The notes under the pieces were generated by a model. It had not been told where the DNA came from. It saw nothing but the letters and a program-made list of their open reading frames with translations, and did no database searches. From assembly GCA_020638595.1 (NCBI GenBank), contig JACKIG010000013.1, positions 62,001-126,000 on the forward strand: a stretch of DNA of 64,000 bases, written 5' to 3'. The position numbers and the translations under genes are program-made. The stretch is from Rhodospirillaceae bacterium (GTDB lineage Bacteria > Pseudomonadota > Alphaproteobacteria > DSM-16000 > Inquilinaceae). Below are positions 1 to 10,079 of this stretch, in pieces; the stretch's first letter is position 1; every line of letters begins with the position of its first letter.

Positions 1-3000
1 TCGCGGCCGCCGACGGCGGCGATGCCGGCCGTGCGGATCGCCATGCCGGGATCGACGAAGGCCTGGGGCAGGGCGCGGCTGCCGATTTCCGCGATGCGGT
101 TGCCGCGTACCATGCTGTCGTCCACCAGGCTCAGCACGATGCCGCCGCGCAGGGCGGCGATGTCAAGCCAGCGCAGCACGGCGTCCAGGGCGGTGCGCAC
201 ATCGCCGGCCTGTTGCAGCAGGGTGTCGAGGGCAGCCCGCGGATTGGCACTGCCGGCCAGGGGGGCCGCCGGGGCCAGGGCGGCGATGGCGGCGACGACG
301 GCGGGTGTCCAGTTGGTGCGGGCGCGGGCCACGCCCTCGATGCGGTTGTCTTCGATGCACAGGCCGCCGATGGCGCCGCCATGGGCCCAGGCGCGCAGGC
401 CGGCATCGCCGAAATTGCGGATGGTGTTGCCGCGGATGCGCACGCCGACGATCGGCTGTGCCCCACCCAGCAGGATGCCGGTGGCCAGCCCGGCGATGCC
501 GGTGCCTTCGATCCGGTTGTCGGCAATATCCAGGTCCGAGACCGGCCGGACGACGGCTGTGCCGGTATCGGCGCCGGAGCCGACCAGGATGCCGGCGTCG
601 ATCTCCAGCCCCGACAGGCTGCCGCGGTCGGTGACGGTCAGCCAGTTGCCTGCGATGCGGTGGGCCATGCCGGCGACCTGGATGCCGGCGCGGATCGTCG
701 CGGGGCCGGCCGGCATCCGGATCTCGTTGTCCTGCACGGCGACCCCGTCGCCGGTGATGCGGATGCCGGTCTGCGCGGCGCCGGTGATCCGGTTGGCGCG
801 CAGGACCGTGCGGTCGACGGGCGCGCCCAGGCCGGCCTCGGCCTCGTCCTCCATGGCGATGCCGACCGGGAACCCGTCGACGCGGTTGTCGGCGACGACC
901 ACGCCGCTGATCAGGCCGTCGCCCAGGCGGATGCCGACGCTGGCCTGGGCGGCCCCTTCGACATGGTTGGCGTCGATGGTCATGCCGTCGAGGAACAGCC
1001 CGGATCGCGGGCGCAGGATCAGGGCATTGCGCGTCAGGTAGCGGCCATAGGCGGCACCGACGATGCCCGACGGCGCGTGGATGCGGCAGCTCTCGACCGC
1101 GATCTCCGCACAGCTGCCGGTGATCAGCACGCCCGCGGCGATGGTGCCTTCGGGGTTGCCGTCCTCGCGCGAGGTCACGGTCAGGCGGCGCAGCGTCACC
1201 CGTGCGCTGTCGGCGATGGTGACGACGCCGTGCGGCAGCCGGCGCAGGACGTTCAGCTCCTCCTCCGCCACGTCCTCCAGCGGCTGGCCGGGGGTCTCGC
1301 GCTGCAAGCGGCGCAGCCGCGCGATGGTCTGCACGACCGACGCGGCCGCCCGGCCGAAGCCGGGCTGCAGGTCGCGGATGTTGGCGATGAAGGCGGTCAG
1401 CAGGTCGGGGATGGCGGCCGACGGGATGGCAAGATCGGCCGGCGTCAGCGGCGATGCGGCGGTCAGCCCGTCCAGGTCTGCCTGCTCGTCGGCGATCACG
1501 GCGACCAGGCCGCGCGTCAGCGCGTCGATGCCGATGGGGGTGATCGCGCCGGGGATCTCCACCAGGTCCAGGGCCTCGACCGTCACGGCGCCCTGGCGGC
1601 CGCAGCGGTCCAGGTAGAACGCGCCGCCGGCGCCCGTCACCTCCAGCCGCGTGGCGTCGCCGTCGCCCAGGATGTGCAGGTCGCTGCGGCCGTGGACCAG
1701 CACCGGATGTTCCAGGCTGTACACGCCGGCGCGGACATAGATGGTGCCGCCCGCCAGGCCGATGCGGTCGATGGCCGCCTGCAAGGCCTCGTCGCCGGTC
1801 ACGCCCTCGGCCAGGTTCTGGTCGATATCGCCGAAGGTGCGCACGCCGTCGCCGACGACGACGGTGTGCGATCCCGGCGCCAGTCGCCGTCGCCCCAGCT
1901 CGATCAGCCGGTTGCGGACCTCGTGCAGCGGCAGGAACAGGGTCCGCAGGTCCTCGAAGGTCCGTCCCGTCGCGGTCCAGCGGATGCGGCCCAGCGCCCG
2001 GCGTTCGTGCCAGGGGCCGGCGACCGGCGCATCCGTCAGCTGCTCCACCGTTCCGCGCGCCGCGCCGTCCGGGCTGACGACGCGGGCGGTGAAGGTCCAG
2101 AATTCCTGGATGCGGAAATCCTCGCCGGAGAAGGCGAAGGTGATCCCGTCGAACAGGTTGTAGCGGATGCCGGTCAGCAGCCAGTCCGCACCGTCCCACC
2201 GCCGCACCGCCGCGCTGTCGGTCCTGCGGAAGGCGCGCCCCAGCGGTCCGCCCGCCGTCAGCGCGTCGGGGTCGGTGGTCAGCGTGTGGCCGGCGTCGTG
2301 GAACTCCAGCACGCCGGTGGCGGTGTCGACGGCGCGCAGCCGGCGGATCACCGGGCGATGGCCCTCGCGGTCGGGGTCCAGGCGGCTCGGTTCGTCTTCC
2401 ACCACCACCACGTCGCCGGCGGCGAAGCGGGCGGCATCCGCCGGATCGACGGCGATGGAGGCGGCCGTCTCTGCCCCGTCGGCCACCAGCGGTGCCACGG
2501 TGGCGGCGTTGTTGCGCGACCAGGCGATGACGGGACGGGGACCGTCGGTGCGCAGGATCTCCACCCGCACATGGATGTTGTCGCGGCCCAGATAGCCTTC
2601 GCCGGTGGAAACATTCTCGCTGAACAGGCAGCGGTCGCGGCAGGGGTCCGGCTCCTCCGCCGGGAAGCGGTCGGGCAGGGTGCCGGCGGGGACATTGGTG
2701 GTCAGCCGCCCGCCGCCGATGGGTGTGGCCAGTGCTTCCGACCCCCCGCCGGCGGCAAGGGGGCGGACGCGGATCTGGCTGACCTTGCGGCTGCGGAAGG
2801 TGGTGTCGTCGCCGTCCAGCGCCGGCTCGTCCAGGAACGTGTCCTGGAACCGGTGGATCGGGCGTTCCCACACGTCCAGGTGGACATGGTGGTAGAGCGC
2901 GGCCGGGTCGGCAGGCCGCTCCAGCGCCACCGGGTCGGGCAGGTCGGGCTGAAGGGAATAGCGGATGTCGTGCTCCAGGAACGACCTGAGGCCGGCAAGG

Positions 3001-3779
3001 TAGATCCGCCCGGCCCCGGCCAGCGTGCCGTCGCCGCCGCGCAGCACGAAGTCGCCGTCCCCCAGACCCGCATCCTCCGCCAGCAGGCCGCCGAAGAACA
3101 CCTCCGCCCGCGGCGGCAGGCCGGTCATCCCCCAGCCGGTGACGGCCAGGGCCTGCTGGCCGCCGGGCAGCGCCGTCCGCGGCAGCGCTGCCAGTGCGCC
3201 CAGGGGGATGCGCAGCTCCGCCCAATCCTCCGCCAGCGCCGGCACGTCCAGCACGCGGTGTTGCGTACCATCGGCATCCAGCAGCACGACGGCGATATCG
3301 ACGATCTCGTCATCGGTGGGCGGGCGGGCCACGCGCACCGGCAGGCGCAGTGCCGCCGCCCCATAGGTCGCGCCGTCCGGATGCAGCGGGACCGGCAGGT
3401 GCAGCAGGTCGATGGCCCGGGGCAGTGTGCGGACAAGCGACGTGAAGCCGCGCGCGCGCACCACATGCGGCAGCGTGTCCGGGTCGCGCCGGACCAGCGC
3501 CAGTTCCTGCGGGATGACGCGCTGGTCGTCGGCGGGCAGCCCCTGGCCGGCCCAGCCGGCGAGGGTGCCGACCGGGTCGATCAGGTGGCTATCGGCAAGG
3601 CGGAAGCCGTCGTCGGGCGAGCCTTCCGCCAGGTCGCCGCTGCGCCGGCGGGCGTCGGTGCGGACCAGCGTCGCCTGCTCGTTGGCGTCGGAATCGAGGC
3701 GTACGCGCCCCATCTGCTCGCGCACGGCGGTGAAGCGGCGCCGTTCGTCGAAGCGGCTGCGCGAGGTGTAGGCTTTCAC
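1..3779 (-). CDS. DUF6519-type eCIS-associated protein with right-handed beta-helix (partial, runs off left edge)
   Basis: The frame is open from a GTG at 3779 to the window edge, giving about 1259 visible residues with no stop. The GTG overlaps the upstream stop (GTGA) and has AGGGGAGG just before it. Residues about 22-35 read QMGRVRLDSDANEQ, the hallmark of the DUF6519 N-terminal domain seen in proteins of phage-tail-like loci. From about residue 640 onward there are regular turns of the type GIxI-x-GDGV-x(n)-N-I/V-I, typical of a right-handed parallel beta-helix such as pectate-lyase folds. As the last visible gene of the contractile operon it is probably an exterior fibre, plug or adhesin-like component (inference). 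The C-terminus and any cargo or fibre tip are outside the window. Confidence 0.8.
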   Translation of the reverse strand, partial: MKAYTSRSRFDERRRFTAVREQMGRVRLDSDANEQATLVRTDARRRSGDLAEGSPDDGFRLADSHLIDPVGTLAGWAGQGLPADDQRVIPQELALVRRDPDTLPHVVRARGFTSLVRTLPRAIDLLHLPVPLHPDGATYGAAALRLPVRVARPPTDDEIVDIAVVLLDADGTQHRVLDVPALAEDWAELRIPLGALAALPRTALPGGQQALAVTGWGMTGLPPRAEVFFGGLLAEDAGLGDGDFVLRGGDGTLAGAGRIYLAGLRSFLEHDIRYSLQPDLPDPVALERPADPAALYHHVHLDVWERPIHRFQDTFLDEPALDGDDTTFRSRKVSQIRVRPLAAGGGSEALATPIGGGRLTTNVPAGTLPDRFPAEEPDPCRDRCLFSENVSTGEGYLGRDNIHVRVEILRTDGPRPVIAWSRNNAATVAPLVADGAETAASIAVDPADAARFAAGDVVVVEDEPSRLDPDREGHRPVIRRLRAVDTATGVLEFHDAGHTLTTDPDALTAGGPLGRAFRRTDSAAVRRWDGADWLLTGIRYNLFDGITFAFSGEDFRIQEFWTFTARVVSPDGAARGTVEQLTDAPVAGPWHERRALGRIRWTATGRTFEDLRTLFLPLHEVRNRLIELGRRRLAPGSHTVVVGDGVRTFGDIDQNLAEGVTGDEALQAAIDRIGLAGGTIYVRAGVYSLEHPVLVHGRSDLHILGDGDATRLEVTGAGGAFYLDRCGRQGAVTVEALDLVEIPGAITPIGIDALTRGLVAVIADEQADLDGLTAASPLTPADLAIPSAAIPDLLTAFIANIRDLQPGFGRAAASVVQTIARLRRLQRETPGQPLEDVAEEELNVLRRLPHGVVTIADSARVTLRRLTVTSREDGNPEGTIAAGVLITGSCAEIAVESCRIHAPSGIVGAAYGRYLTRNALILRPRSGLFLDGMTIDANHVEGAAQASVGIRLGDGLISGVVVADNRVDGFPVGIAMEDEAEAGLGAPVDRTVLRANRITGAAQTGIRITGDGVAVQDNEIRMPAGPATIRAGIQVAGMAHRIAGNWLTVTDRGSLSGLEIDAGILVGSGADTGTAVVRPVSDLDIADNRIEGTGIAGLATGILLGGAQPIVGVRIRGNTIRNFGDAGLRAWAHGGAIGGLCIEDNRIEGVARARTNWTPAVVAAIAALAPAAPLAGSANPRAALDTLLQQAGDVRTALDAVLRWLDIAALRGGIVLSLVDDSMVRGNRIAEIGSRALPQAFVDPGMAIRTAGIAAVGGR

Positions 3780-6700
3780 CGCGACCTCCCCTGCATGCGG
3801 TTGAGATCATGGGTGCTGCGGTCCACGTGCCACGGCACCATGGCGATGGGCAGGAATTCCTCGGTGCGTTCGGCCAGCTCTGTCATCCGCTGGGCCGTGT
3901 CCCAGTGGGCGCCCGGCCGACGCCGGCGCTCGCCCGCCGCCAGCGCCGCCGCACCGTTGTTGTCGGCCAGGGCCAGGTAATCCGGGCGCGCCGGGTCGAT
4001 GGAGGCGAAGGACACCGGGTGGATGCGGCTTTCGTACATCAGCGGCGGCCGTCCGCTCTCGGCCAACAGGCTGTAGCGCGCCCAGCTCAGATCCTGCCGG
4101 TCGCAGACCGTGCGGCCCTTGAAGGCGCAGGAGCTGGCCTCCACCACCCCGGCCTGCGTCTCGCCGTGGATGGTGCAGTGGCGCAGGCGAAGCCGGGCGC
4201 CGCCGGCGGCGATGGCCGGCAGGTCGGGGGCGCCGGCGTCGAAGGTGCAGCCGGCCGCGACGACCTGCACCCAGGGCGGCACCTCCAGCCGGCCGACCAG
4301 GCAGCCGTAGAGGCGCAGGACCAGGCGCGGCGGGATCAACGTCTGGCGCGCCAGCGGCGTCTGGTGGCCGGCGCCGGCAACGACCACCGCGGCCTGGCCG
4401 GGCTGGGCCAGCGTGCACCAGCGCAGGTCCACGGCACCCGCCGACAGCGCCACTTGCAGCGTGCCGGTCAATACCAGGCCCCCCAGGAAGAAGGCCGGCC
4501 CCAGATCGGGATCCGCCCCTTCGGCCAGGCGCTCGTGCAGCGACAATGCGATCCCGTCGGCGTCGGCCGCGACCACGGGATGGTCGTTGGCACCGTCCGG
4601 CGACAGCGACAGGACATGCCCCTGTCCGATCGTCAGCTGCCCCGCGGCCAGGCGCGGCGACCCGGCAATGCGCAGCACGTGTTCGGCCACGCCCTCGCGC
4701 ACGCCTTCCCCCAGGGTGGTGACGACGGGGACGCCGGGGCTTGCGGCGACACCCGCCAGCTTCGGGGCGATCCGCGCCGTCACCGGCGCTTCGCCCAGCA
4801 GCCGGTCGCGGTCGACGTCCGGCGGGGCGGGAACGGCGAAGCGATGCGGATCGTCCGCATCCTCCGGCTCGGTCCATGCCTCGGGGATGGTGCGGTCGGA
4901 CGGCAGGAAGCCGGCCCCCAGGGCCGCGGCGCGGGCGATGCGGTACAACACCTCCAGCCGGCCCTGGCCCAGCTCTGCCCGCATCGCCATCCGGCCCAGG
5001 CGCGGGTCCAGTGCCACGATGTCGTCCAGGTCGAGGGCGAGCGGCCGGTCCCATGGCCCCAGGCTGCGCTGGCGCAGCCGAAGCGGCTGCCAGCCCAGGC
5101 GGCCGCGCACGCCGATGCGCCGTGCCGGTGCGTCGCGGCCCAGCACCGGTGCCTCGCGCCCCGCACCCAGGCGCAGCGACCGTTGCGCCGCCGTTCCGGC
5201 CGGGAACCATCGCGCGGTCGACCCGTCGGCCTTGACGAAGAAGATGGCGATGTCGCCGGCCGCGGACAGGTCGAGCGCCGGCAGGAAGGCAATGTGACCG
5301 TCGCCGGACAGGGTGAAGACCACCTCGCTCGGCGGCAGGGGCGTGGGACCGATCGCCAGGAAGGCATCGCCGGCGAACAGGCCGTCACCCTCCGCCGGGG
5401 GATTGGGGGCGGCATCGCCGTCGGCGGCATCCGCGTCCCAGGCGGTCGCCCCGGCGGGAAGGCGCAGGCGCTGCGGCCGGGTGCGATCGGCCCAGGCCAG
5501 GACTTCCACCGCGTCGCCGTCCACGCGTGCCCACAGGACGCCGGGGGCGCCGGGCGCCACCGGCAGCTCCGGCAGCGCGGACCAGCCTGCCCGCACCTGG
5601 TCGGGATCGGACAGCCAGACGGTGGTGGCAAGCTGGCCCGGACTCTCCGCCCCGCCCAGCAGCATGAGGCCGGCCGGGGTTGACAGCAGGCGCCCGCCGG
5701 TGCGCCGCCGCCCCTGACGGATCGGCCGCGGGCGCCAGCGGCCGGCATCCGTGCCGGCCAGCGGCAACGACCAGACGTCGTCGAACAGCGCCGCACCCTG
5801 TTCCCCGCCATGCACGAACAGCTCGCCCCCATGCAGGCAGGCGGCCGGCGCCAGCCGGGCCGGTGGCCGGCGCGGGCCCGGCTGGTCGACGCGTACGGCC
5901 ACCGGCGTGTCCGTGGCCGCCCCGTCGATGCGCCAGACGCCAAGCCGGTCGCTGCCGTCGATGGGGCCGGCCAGCAGCAGGGCATCGCCGAGGGCGGCCG
6001 CCGCCAGGAAGGGGCCGTCCTTCTCCGCCGCCAGGGCGGGCAGGGCATCTGGCGCAAGGCCGGCCAGGCCGACGGGGTGCAGGTCCCAGGCGGGGCCGCC
6101 GTCGGGGCGGATCGTCGCGATGCCCAGGTCGCCTTCCGGACGCCGCTCGGCGCGGGCCAGCACCAGCGGGCCACCGACATCCAGGGGTACCAGCGGGCTC
6201 AGCGGCGTGCCGCGGCGGATCTCCACCGGCAGGGCGGTCCAGGTGCCGTCGGCGGCCCGGCGGTAGCCGGTGACGGGCAGCCGCCGGGCGATGCGGAGGG
6301 CCATGGTGGCGCCGCCGCGCGCCAGCGGCGCCGCCGCGCCATAGGTTTCCGCATCGCGGCCGCCGCGGCGGGCGACGGTTGCGGTCACGGCCGGGTTGTC
6401 GGCGTCCGGTGGCGTGCCCAGGGTCCCGGCCGGCGTGGCCACCGTCCCGGCGATGGTGGCCGGGTTGTCGATGGCGATCAGCTGCAGGTCCCACGCCTCG
6501 CCCGGCGACGGGCGGCCGGCATCGGCGAAGCGCAGCACGCCGCCGGTCCCGACCGGACGGAAGCCCAGGTCGCCCCGCCCCAGGTCGGGCAGCGGCGGCC
6601 CGACGACCTGGACGCCATCCACATGCAGGCTGACGGTATCGGCCGCTTCGACCGCATCGCCGTCGGCCGCCAGGGCCGTCGGTGTCAACAGGCCGTGCCG

Positions 6701-7606
6701 CACCGGCCCCCCCGCTGCCCGGCACGGCGGCTCGTGGATGGCGGTCAGCGCGCCGAGCGCCGCGGCCGGCGCCGCCGGCAGCCCGGCTGCCAGCGGCAGG
6801 TCGCGCCCGAACGGATCCAGCCGGCAGCCGACGAAGGCGACCGCCGGGTCCGTGGCATGGGGGATGTCCACCACGCCGGCGACCGCCAGGCGGTCCACGA
6901 TCGCCGGCACGATCCGGCTGGTGCGGATCACCGCAATCTCCGGCCGTGCCCAGCCGGCGAAATCGATGGTGCGGGGGGAGGCGGCATGGCGCCCGGCATC
7001 GGCGCGGCCCAGCCGGCGCAGGGCATCGGCAACGGTTTCGCCGGGTTCGCGCGCAACCGGCTCCCCCCGGCGGGGCACGCCGCCGCGGGGACGCTCGGCC
7101 TGGGGCGCGCGGCGGCTCAAGGGGTCGGCCAGGGCGATCGGGTCCCATAGCACCGCGGTGCGGCCGCGCCACGGCACGGGGTAGCGCAGCGACTGCGTAT
7201 GCAGGATCGACCGGAACGCCTCCTCGACCTCGGTCGGCCAGCCGGTCGTCAGCGACAGGGCGTCTTCCAGCGTCGCCAGGGTCCCGTCGCGCTTGCGCCA
7301 ATGGAGCGTGCGCGCCACCACCGCGCGGCTGGTGCGGGTGTCGCCGCTCAGCAGCCTTGCGCCGACCAGTTCGGCCAGCAGCGGCAGTGCCTCGGCGGAC
7401 GCGCGCTCGGCGAAATGGTCGTCGCGCAGCCGGTCGATAGCCCGGTCCAGGTCTTCCAGCGGTGCCGCCAGCACTTCCAGCAGCCGCAGCAGCGGCCGAT
7501 CGGCCAGCGCTTCGTCGCGGGCCAGGTAGACCCCGGGCACCAGCCGGGCCAGCCGGCGGGCGGCCGGGCTCAGCTGGCGGACGGTGGCGGGCGGGCTAGG
7601 GCTCAA
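3776..7606 (-). CDS. Giant gpI-like tail protein with kelch-like and beta-helical regions
   Basis: About 1276 residues. The start chosen is TTG at 7606: GGGAGGAGG lies 9 bases upstream, it overlaps the preceding gene's end by 11 bases, and residue patterns upstream of it look non-coding. Residues 1-200 (SPAARRLARLVPGVYL, then the LHWRKRDGTLATLEDAL segment) match the gpI-like phage tail protein family that sits next to baseplate J proteins. Around residues 590-700 there are kelch-like motifs (HGGELFVHGGEQG, VWSLPLAG, LMLLGGAE). Around residues 1040-1190 short repeated strands with Cys-Thr (LRWCTLAQ, LRLRHCTIHG) suggest a beta-helix. The family is normally far shorter, so this is an expanded version. 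It overlaps the next gene by 4 bases. A baseplate/fibre attachment role is inferred. Confidence 0.75.
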   Translation of the reverse strand: MSPSPPATVRQLSPAARRLARLVPGVYLARDEALADRPLLRLLEVLAAPLEDLDRAIDRLRDDHFAERASAEALPLLAELVGARLLSGDTRTSRAVVARTLHWRKRDGTLATLEDALSLTTGWPTEVEEAFRSILHTQSLRYPVPWRGRTAVLWDPIALADPLSRRAPQAERPRGGVPRRGEPVAREPGETVADALRRLGRADAGRHAASPRTIDFAGWARPEIAVIRTSRIVPAIVDRLAVAGVVDIPHATDPAVAFVGCRLDPFGRDLPLAAGLPAAPAAALGALTAIHEPPCRAAGGPVRHGLLTPTALAADGDAVEAADTVSLHVDGVQVVGPPLPDLGRGDLGFRPVGTGGVLRFADAGRPSPGEAWDLQLIAIDNPATIAGTVATPAGTLGTPPDADNPAVTATVARRGGRDAETYGAAAPLARGGATMALRIARRLPVTGYRRAADGTWTALPVEIRRGTPLSPLVPLDVGGPLVLARAERRPEGDLGIATIRPDGGPAWDLHPVGLAGLAPDALPALAAEKDGPFLAAAALGDALLLAGPIDGSDRLGVWRIDGAATDTPVAVRVDQPGPRRPPARLAPAACLHGGELFVHGGEQGAALFDDVWSLPLAGTDAGRWRPRPIRQGRRRTGGRLLSTPAGLMLLGGAESPGQLATTVWLSDPDQVRAGWSALPELPVAPGAPGVLWARVDGDAVEVLAWADRTRPQRLRLPAGATAWDADAADGDAAPNPPAEGDGLFAGDAFLAIGPTPLPPSEVVFTLSGDGHIAFLPALDLSAAGDIAIFFVKADGSTARWFPAGTAAQRSLRLGAGREAPVLGRDAPARRIGVRGRLGWQPLRLRQRSLGPWDRPLALDLDDIVALDPRLGRMAMRAELGQGRLEVLYRIARAAALGAGFLPSDRTIPEAWTEPEDADDPHRFAVPAPPDVDRDRLLGEAPVTARIAPKLAGVAASPGVPVVTTLGEGVREGVAEHVLRIAGSPRLAAGQLTIGQGHVLSLSPDGANDHPVVAADADGIALSLHERLAEGADPDLGPAFFLGGLVLTGTLQVALSAGAVDLRWCTLAQPGQAAVVVAGAGHQTPLARQTLIPPRLVLRLYGCLVGRLEVPPWVQVVAAGCTFDAGAPDLPAIAAGGARLRLRHCTIHGETQAGVVEASSCAFKGRTVCDRQDLSWARYSLLAESGRPPLMYESRIHPVSFASIDPARPDYLALADNNGAAALAAGERRRRPGAHWDTAQRMTELAERTEEFLPIAMVPWHVDRSTHDLNRMQGRSR

Positions 7607-10079
7607 GATCCTTCGCCTCCTCCCAGCGGATGTCGATGGGGTCGATCTCCGGCGACGGCGCCGCCCAGGCCGGCAGCTCCCGCGCGGCGATGGCGACGCG
7701 GTCGTTACGGGCGGGCGGGCCGTCGGTCCGGCAGAACAGCTCGACGAATGCGGTTTCCAGGTCGTCCAGGCCGGCGAGCGCGCCGTAGATGTCCGACAGC
7801 TGCACGTCGCGGCCAAGCTCGACCCGATCCGGGTCCAGCAGGCCCGGCGGCTCCCCGGCGGCGGTGTCGACCCCCAGGCGTTGCCTGGCCGCCCGGATTA
7901 CCGCCAGCGGGTCGGCCCCCGGCGTCACATGCAGGCGCAGCTGCAGGCGCAGCGGCACCGGTACGCGGTTGTCCACCGTCAGGCTGATGCCCGGGGCGAC
8001 CCGCGCGGCCAGATAGGCGCGCAGGCGCGCCCGGTCGTCGTCCGCCAGCGCCGCCCCGGCCTGGCCGGAGACGACGACGCTCAGGTGTTCGCGCCGGCGC
8101 ACGGGGTCGCGGAACACGGCCGCCCGGCGGACCCCGCCGAAGGTAAGGGCCAGCGAGCGGATATCGGCGACCGATACCGCGCGATCCAGCGTGTGGATGC
8201 CCGCCGATGCCGTCCTGCGGGCGTCGTCCAGCGCCTCCGGCTCCACACCGCCGGTGATGGCTAGTGGATTGGTCGTCTCGGCGACGGCCGGATCGGCGGC
8301 GACCAGCTTGGCGATGCTGCCTCCGTCGCGGTTGCCGTCCCGGCCCAGCCCGACCCGGTATTGCAGGGCCACGGCGGCCTCGGCGGGCAGGGCCGCCCCC
8401 TCGACGCCGTCGCCGACCCTGAGCTGCGGCCGGCCTTCGGCATCGACCTCCGCGGCGAACGCCGCCGCCGTCCCCGCCTGGCCGCGCAGGTCGTCGACGA
8501 GCAGCCAGGGCTGGCCCGCCACCTGCATCGCCACTTGGGGTGCGCGCCCCTCCGGCGCGCGCGGGTCGGCCAGCCAGGTCAGCGGGTCCTGCGCCGGGCG
8601 GATGGTGCGGCGGTCGCCGGACAGCCGTGCGGCAGCCTCGCGCACCGTTTCGCCATGGCTGATCTCGACGATGTTGCCGACGATCACGGTGCGCGACAGC
8701 TGATAGCGCCGTTGCAGCGCCGGACGCACGGTGATGCGGGTCATCGGCTCGCGCCGGCCGGCGGGGATCTCGTCGCGCAGGCGGACGATCCGGGCCGCCT
8801 CGCGATAGCGGCGCACGACCGTGCGGTCGCCGTTGGCGGCGACGGTTTCCACATCCTCCGCCACGACCACCCAGTCGCCTGGATGCAGCAGGGCGGTCTG
8901 GGTGGCGGGGCCGGTTTCGCCGTCCCCGGCAATCGGCATCAGGTAGAGGGTATCGGTCCCGGGTGGGGCGACCCCGCGATCCTCGGCAAGGACGGCCGAC
9001 GGTGCGGCGGGATCCCCCAGTTCCGCATCCAGGCGGAACAGCGCCCGGCTGCCGCGCAGCCGCACGACGGTGTCGCGGGCCTCTTGCAGCAGGCCGGACA
9101 CCAGGGCGTCGAGGAAGGACGCCATCTGGTCGAGCCGGCGCGACCAGTCGGTATCGCTCTCCCCCGCCTGGCGGGCCAGCGCGTCCTGCAAGGCCACAAC
9201 CGCGTCGGGCTGGCGGGCGTCCAGCTTGGCAAGCTGGCCCAGAAGCAGGGACTGCGATTCCGACAACGGCCCGGGGGCGCTCTCCACCGGCACCTCGTTG
9301 GCCAGCGACTGGGCGGCGCACAGCTCCTCGCACAGCTGGGCGAAGGTGGCGGGGCAGGCATCGGCCGCGCCGGCATCCTTCAGCAGCCTGGCGGTATCGG
9401 CCAATTGCAGGGCTTTCTGGCGGGCGCGCTGGGCGTTGCGGCTGGCCAGGGCGCCGGCCCGGCCGGCCCCCAGCCGGTTGCCCAGCTGGTCGACGAACGG
9501 TCCCTGACCCAGGCTGTCGCCCGGCGTCGGCACCGCAATCTCCACGCCCGAAAGCTCGGCCGACAGCGCGATCGCCCCGGTTGTGTCGACGGGGGCGGCC
9601 GGCGCGGGCGGCAGGAACGGGCGCATCTCGTTCAGCCTGGCGTCCAGGCGGGCGGCGCGCAGGGTCTCGAAGACGGCCTCGCCCTTGTCGCCTTCGGCTT
9701 CGGCCTTGACGCGGAAGCCCGGCGGCAAGGTGGTGGCCGATCTGGCCTTGACGCGGAAATGCTGCAAGCCGGCGGCCGCGATGCCGGGATGCGGGCGGAA
9801 GCCGATCAGCGCCAGCAGCCGGTTGACCGACTGGGGCAGCCGTGCCGTCGCCAGGAAGCCTTCGTCCGCCCAGATCGCCTGATAGGTCCACAGCACGTGC
9901 AGGGCCAGCGCGTAGCAGTCCAGCAGGCCGCGGCCGAGGTCGGCGGCCAGCGGGTCGGCGCCACGCACCGGGTCCCACGGGCGTTCGGCACCCAGGAACC
10001 GCGCGCGTGCGGCATGGGTCATGTCCGACAACAGGGCGCCGTGGCTCTGCGGGCGATGGTCGGCGGGTGTCGGCCTCAT
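7596..10079 (-). CDS. Baseplate J-like assembly protein (Afp12-like)
   Basis: 827 residues from the ATG at 10079, which overlaps the upstream stop (ATGA). The N-terminus (ARARFLGAERPWDPVRGADP) is followed by a helical region with RLPQSVNRLLALIGFRPHP, and the C-terminal third contains VQDLD-like and RAAVFRDPVRRREHLSVVV segments and DRVELGRDVQLSDIYGAL. This is the layout of the 'putative baseplate assembly protein' family found in eCIS loci in place of T4 gp6/P2 gpJ. It should form the wedge ring connecting hub and sheath. A helical, Gln/Ala-rich insertion (about residues 200-350) is unusual for the family. The tandem position with a second J-like gene matches the Afp11/Afp12 pair. The exact correspondence to Afp11 or Afp12 is inferred. 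Confidence 0.8.
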   Translation of the reverse strand: MRPTPADHRPQSHGALLSDMTHAARARFLGAERPWDPVRGADPLAADLGRGLLDCYALALHVLWTYQAIWADEGFLATARLPQSVNRLLALIGFRPHPGIAAAGLQHFRVKARSATTLPPGFRVKAEAEGDKGEAVFETLRAARLDARLNEMRPFLPPAPAAPVDTTGAIALSAELSGVEIAVPTPGDSLGQGPFVDQLGNRLGAGRAGALASRNAQRARQKALQLADTARLLKDAGAADACPATFAQLCEELCAAQSLANEVPVESAPGPLSESQSLLLGQLAKLDARQPDAVVALQDALARQAGESDTDWSRRLDQMASFLDALVSGLLQEARDTVVRLRGSRALFRLDAELGDPAAPSAVLAEDRGVAPPGTDTLYLMPIAGDGETGPATQTALLHPGDWVVVAEDVETVAANGDRTVVRRYREAARIVRLRDEIPAGRREPMTRITVRPALQRRYQLSRTVIVGNIVEISHGETVREAAARLSGDRRTIRPAQDPLTWLADPRAPEGRAPQVAMQVAGQPWLLVDDLRGQAGTAAAFAAEVDAEGRPQLRVGDGVEGAALPAEAAVALQYRVGLGRDGNRDGGSIAKLVAADPAVAETTNPLAITGGVEPEALDDARRTASAGIHTLDRAVSVADIRSLALTFGGVRRAAVFRDPVRRREHLSVVVSGQAGAALADDDRARLRAYLAARVAPGISLTVDNRVPVPLRLQLRLHVTPGADPLAVIRAARQRLGVDTAAGEPPGLLDPDRVELGRDVQLSDIYGALAGLDDLETAFVELFCRTDGPPARNDRVAIAARELPAWAAPSPEIDPIDIRWEEAKDLEP

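Noticed and set aside
163..3225. Long Arg/Pro/Gly-rich minus-strand frame
   Set aside because: Out-of-frame shadow of the partial 1-3779 gene, which has a proper ribosome binding site and overlapping start.
213..3980. Very long open frame on the + strand opposite the DUF6519 gene
   Set aside because: Gly/Asp/Gln-rich sequence lacking domain signals; it is the mirror of codon bias in the minus-strand gene. The minus strand gives DUF6519 and beta-helix motifs and coupled starts.
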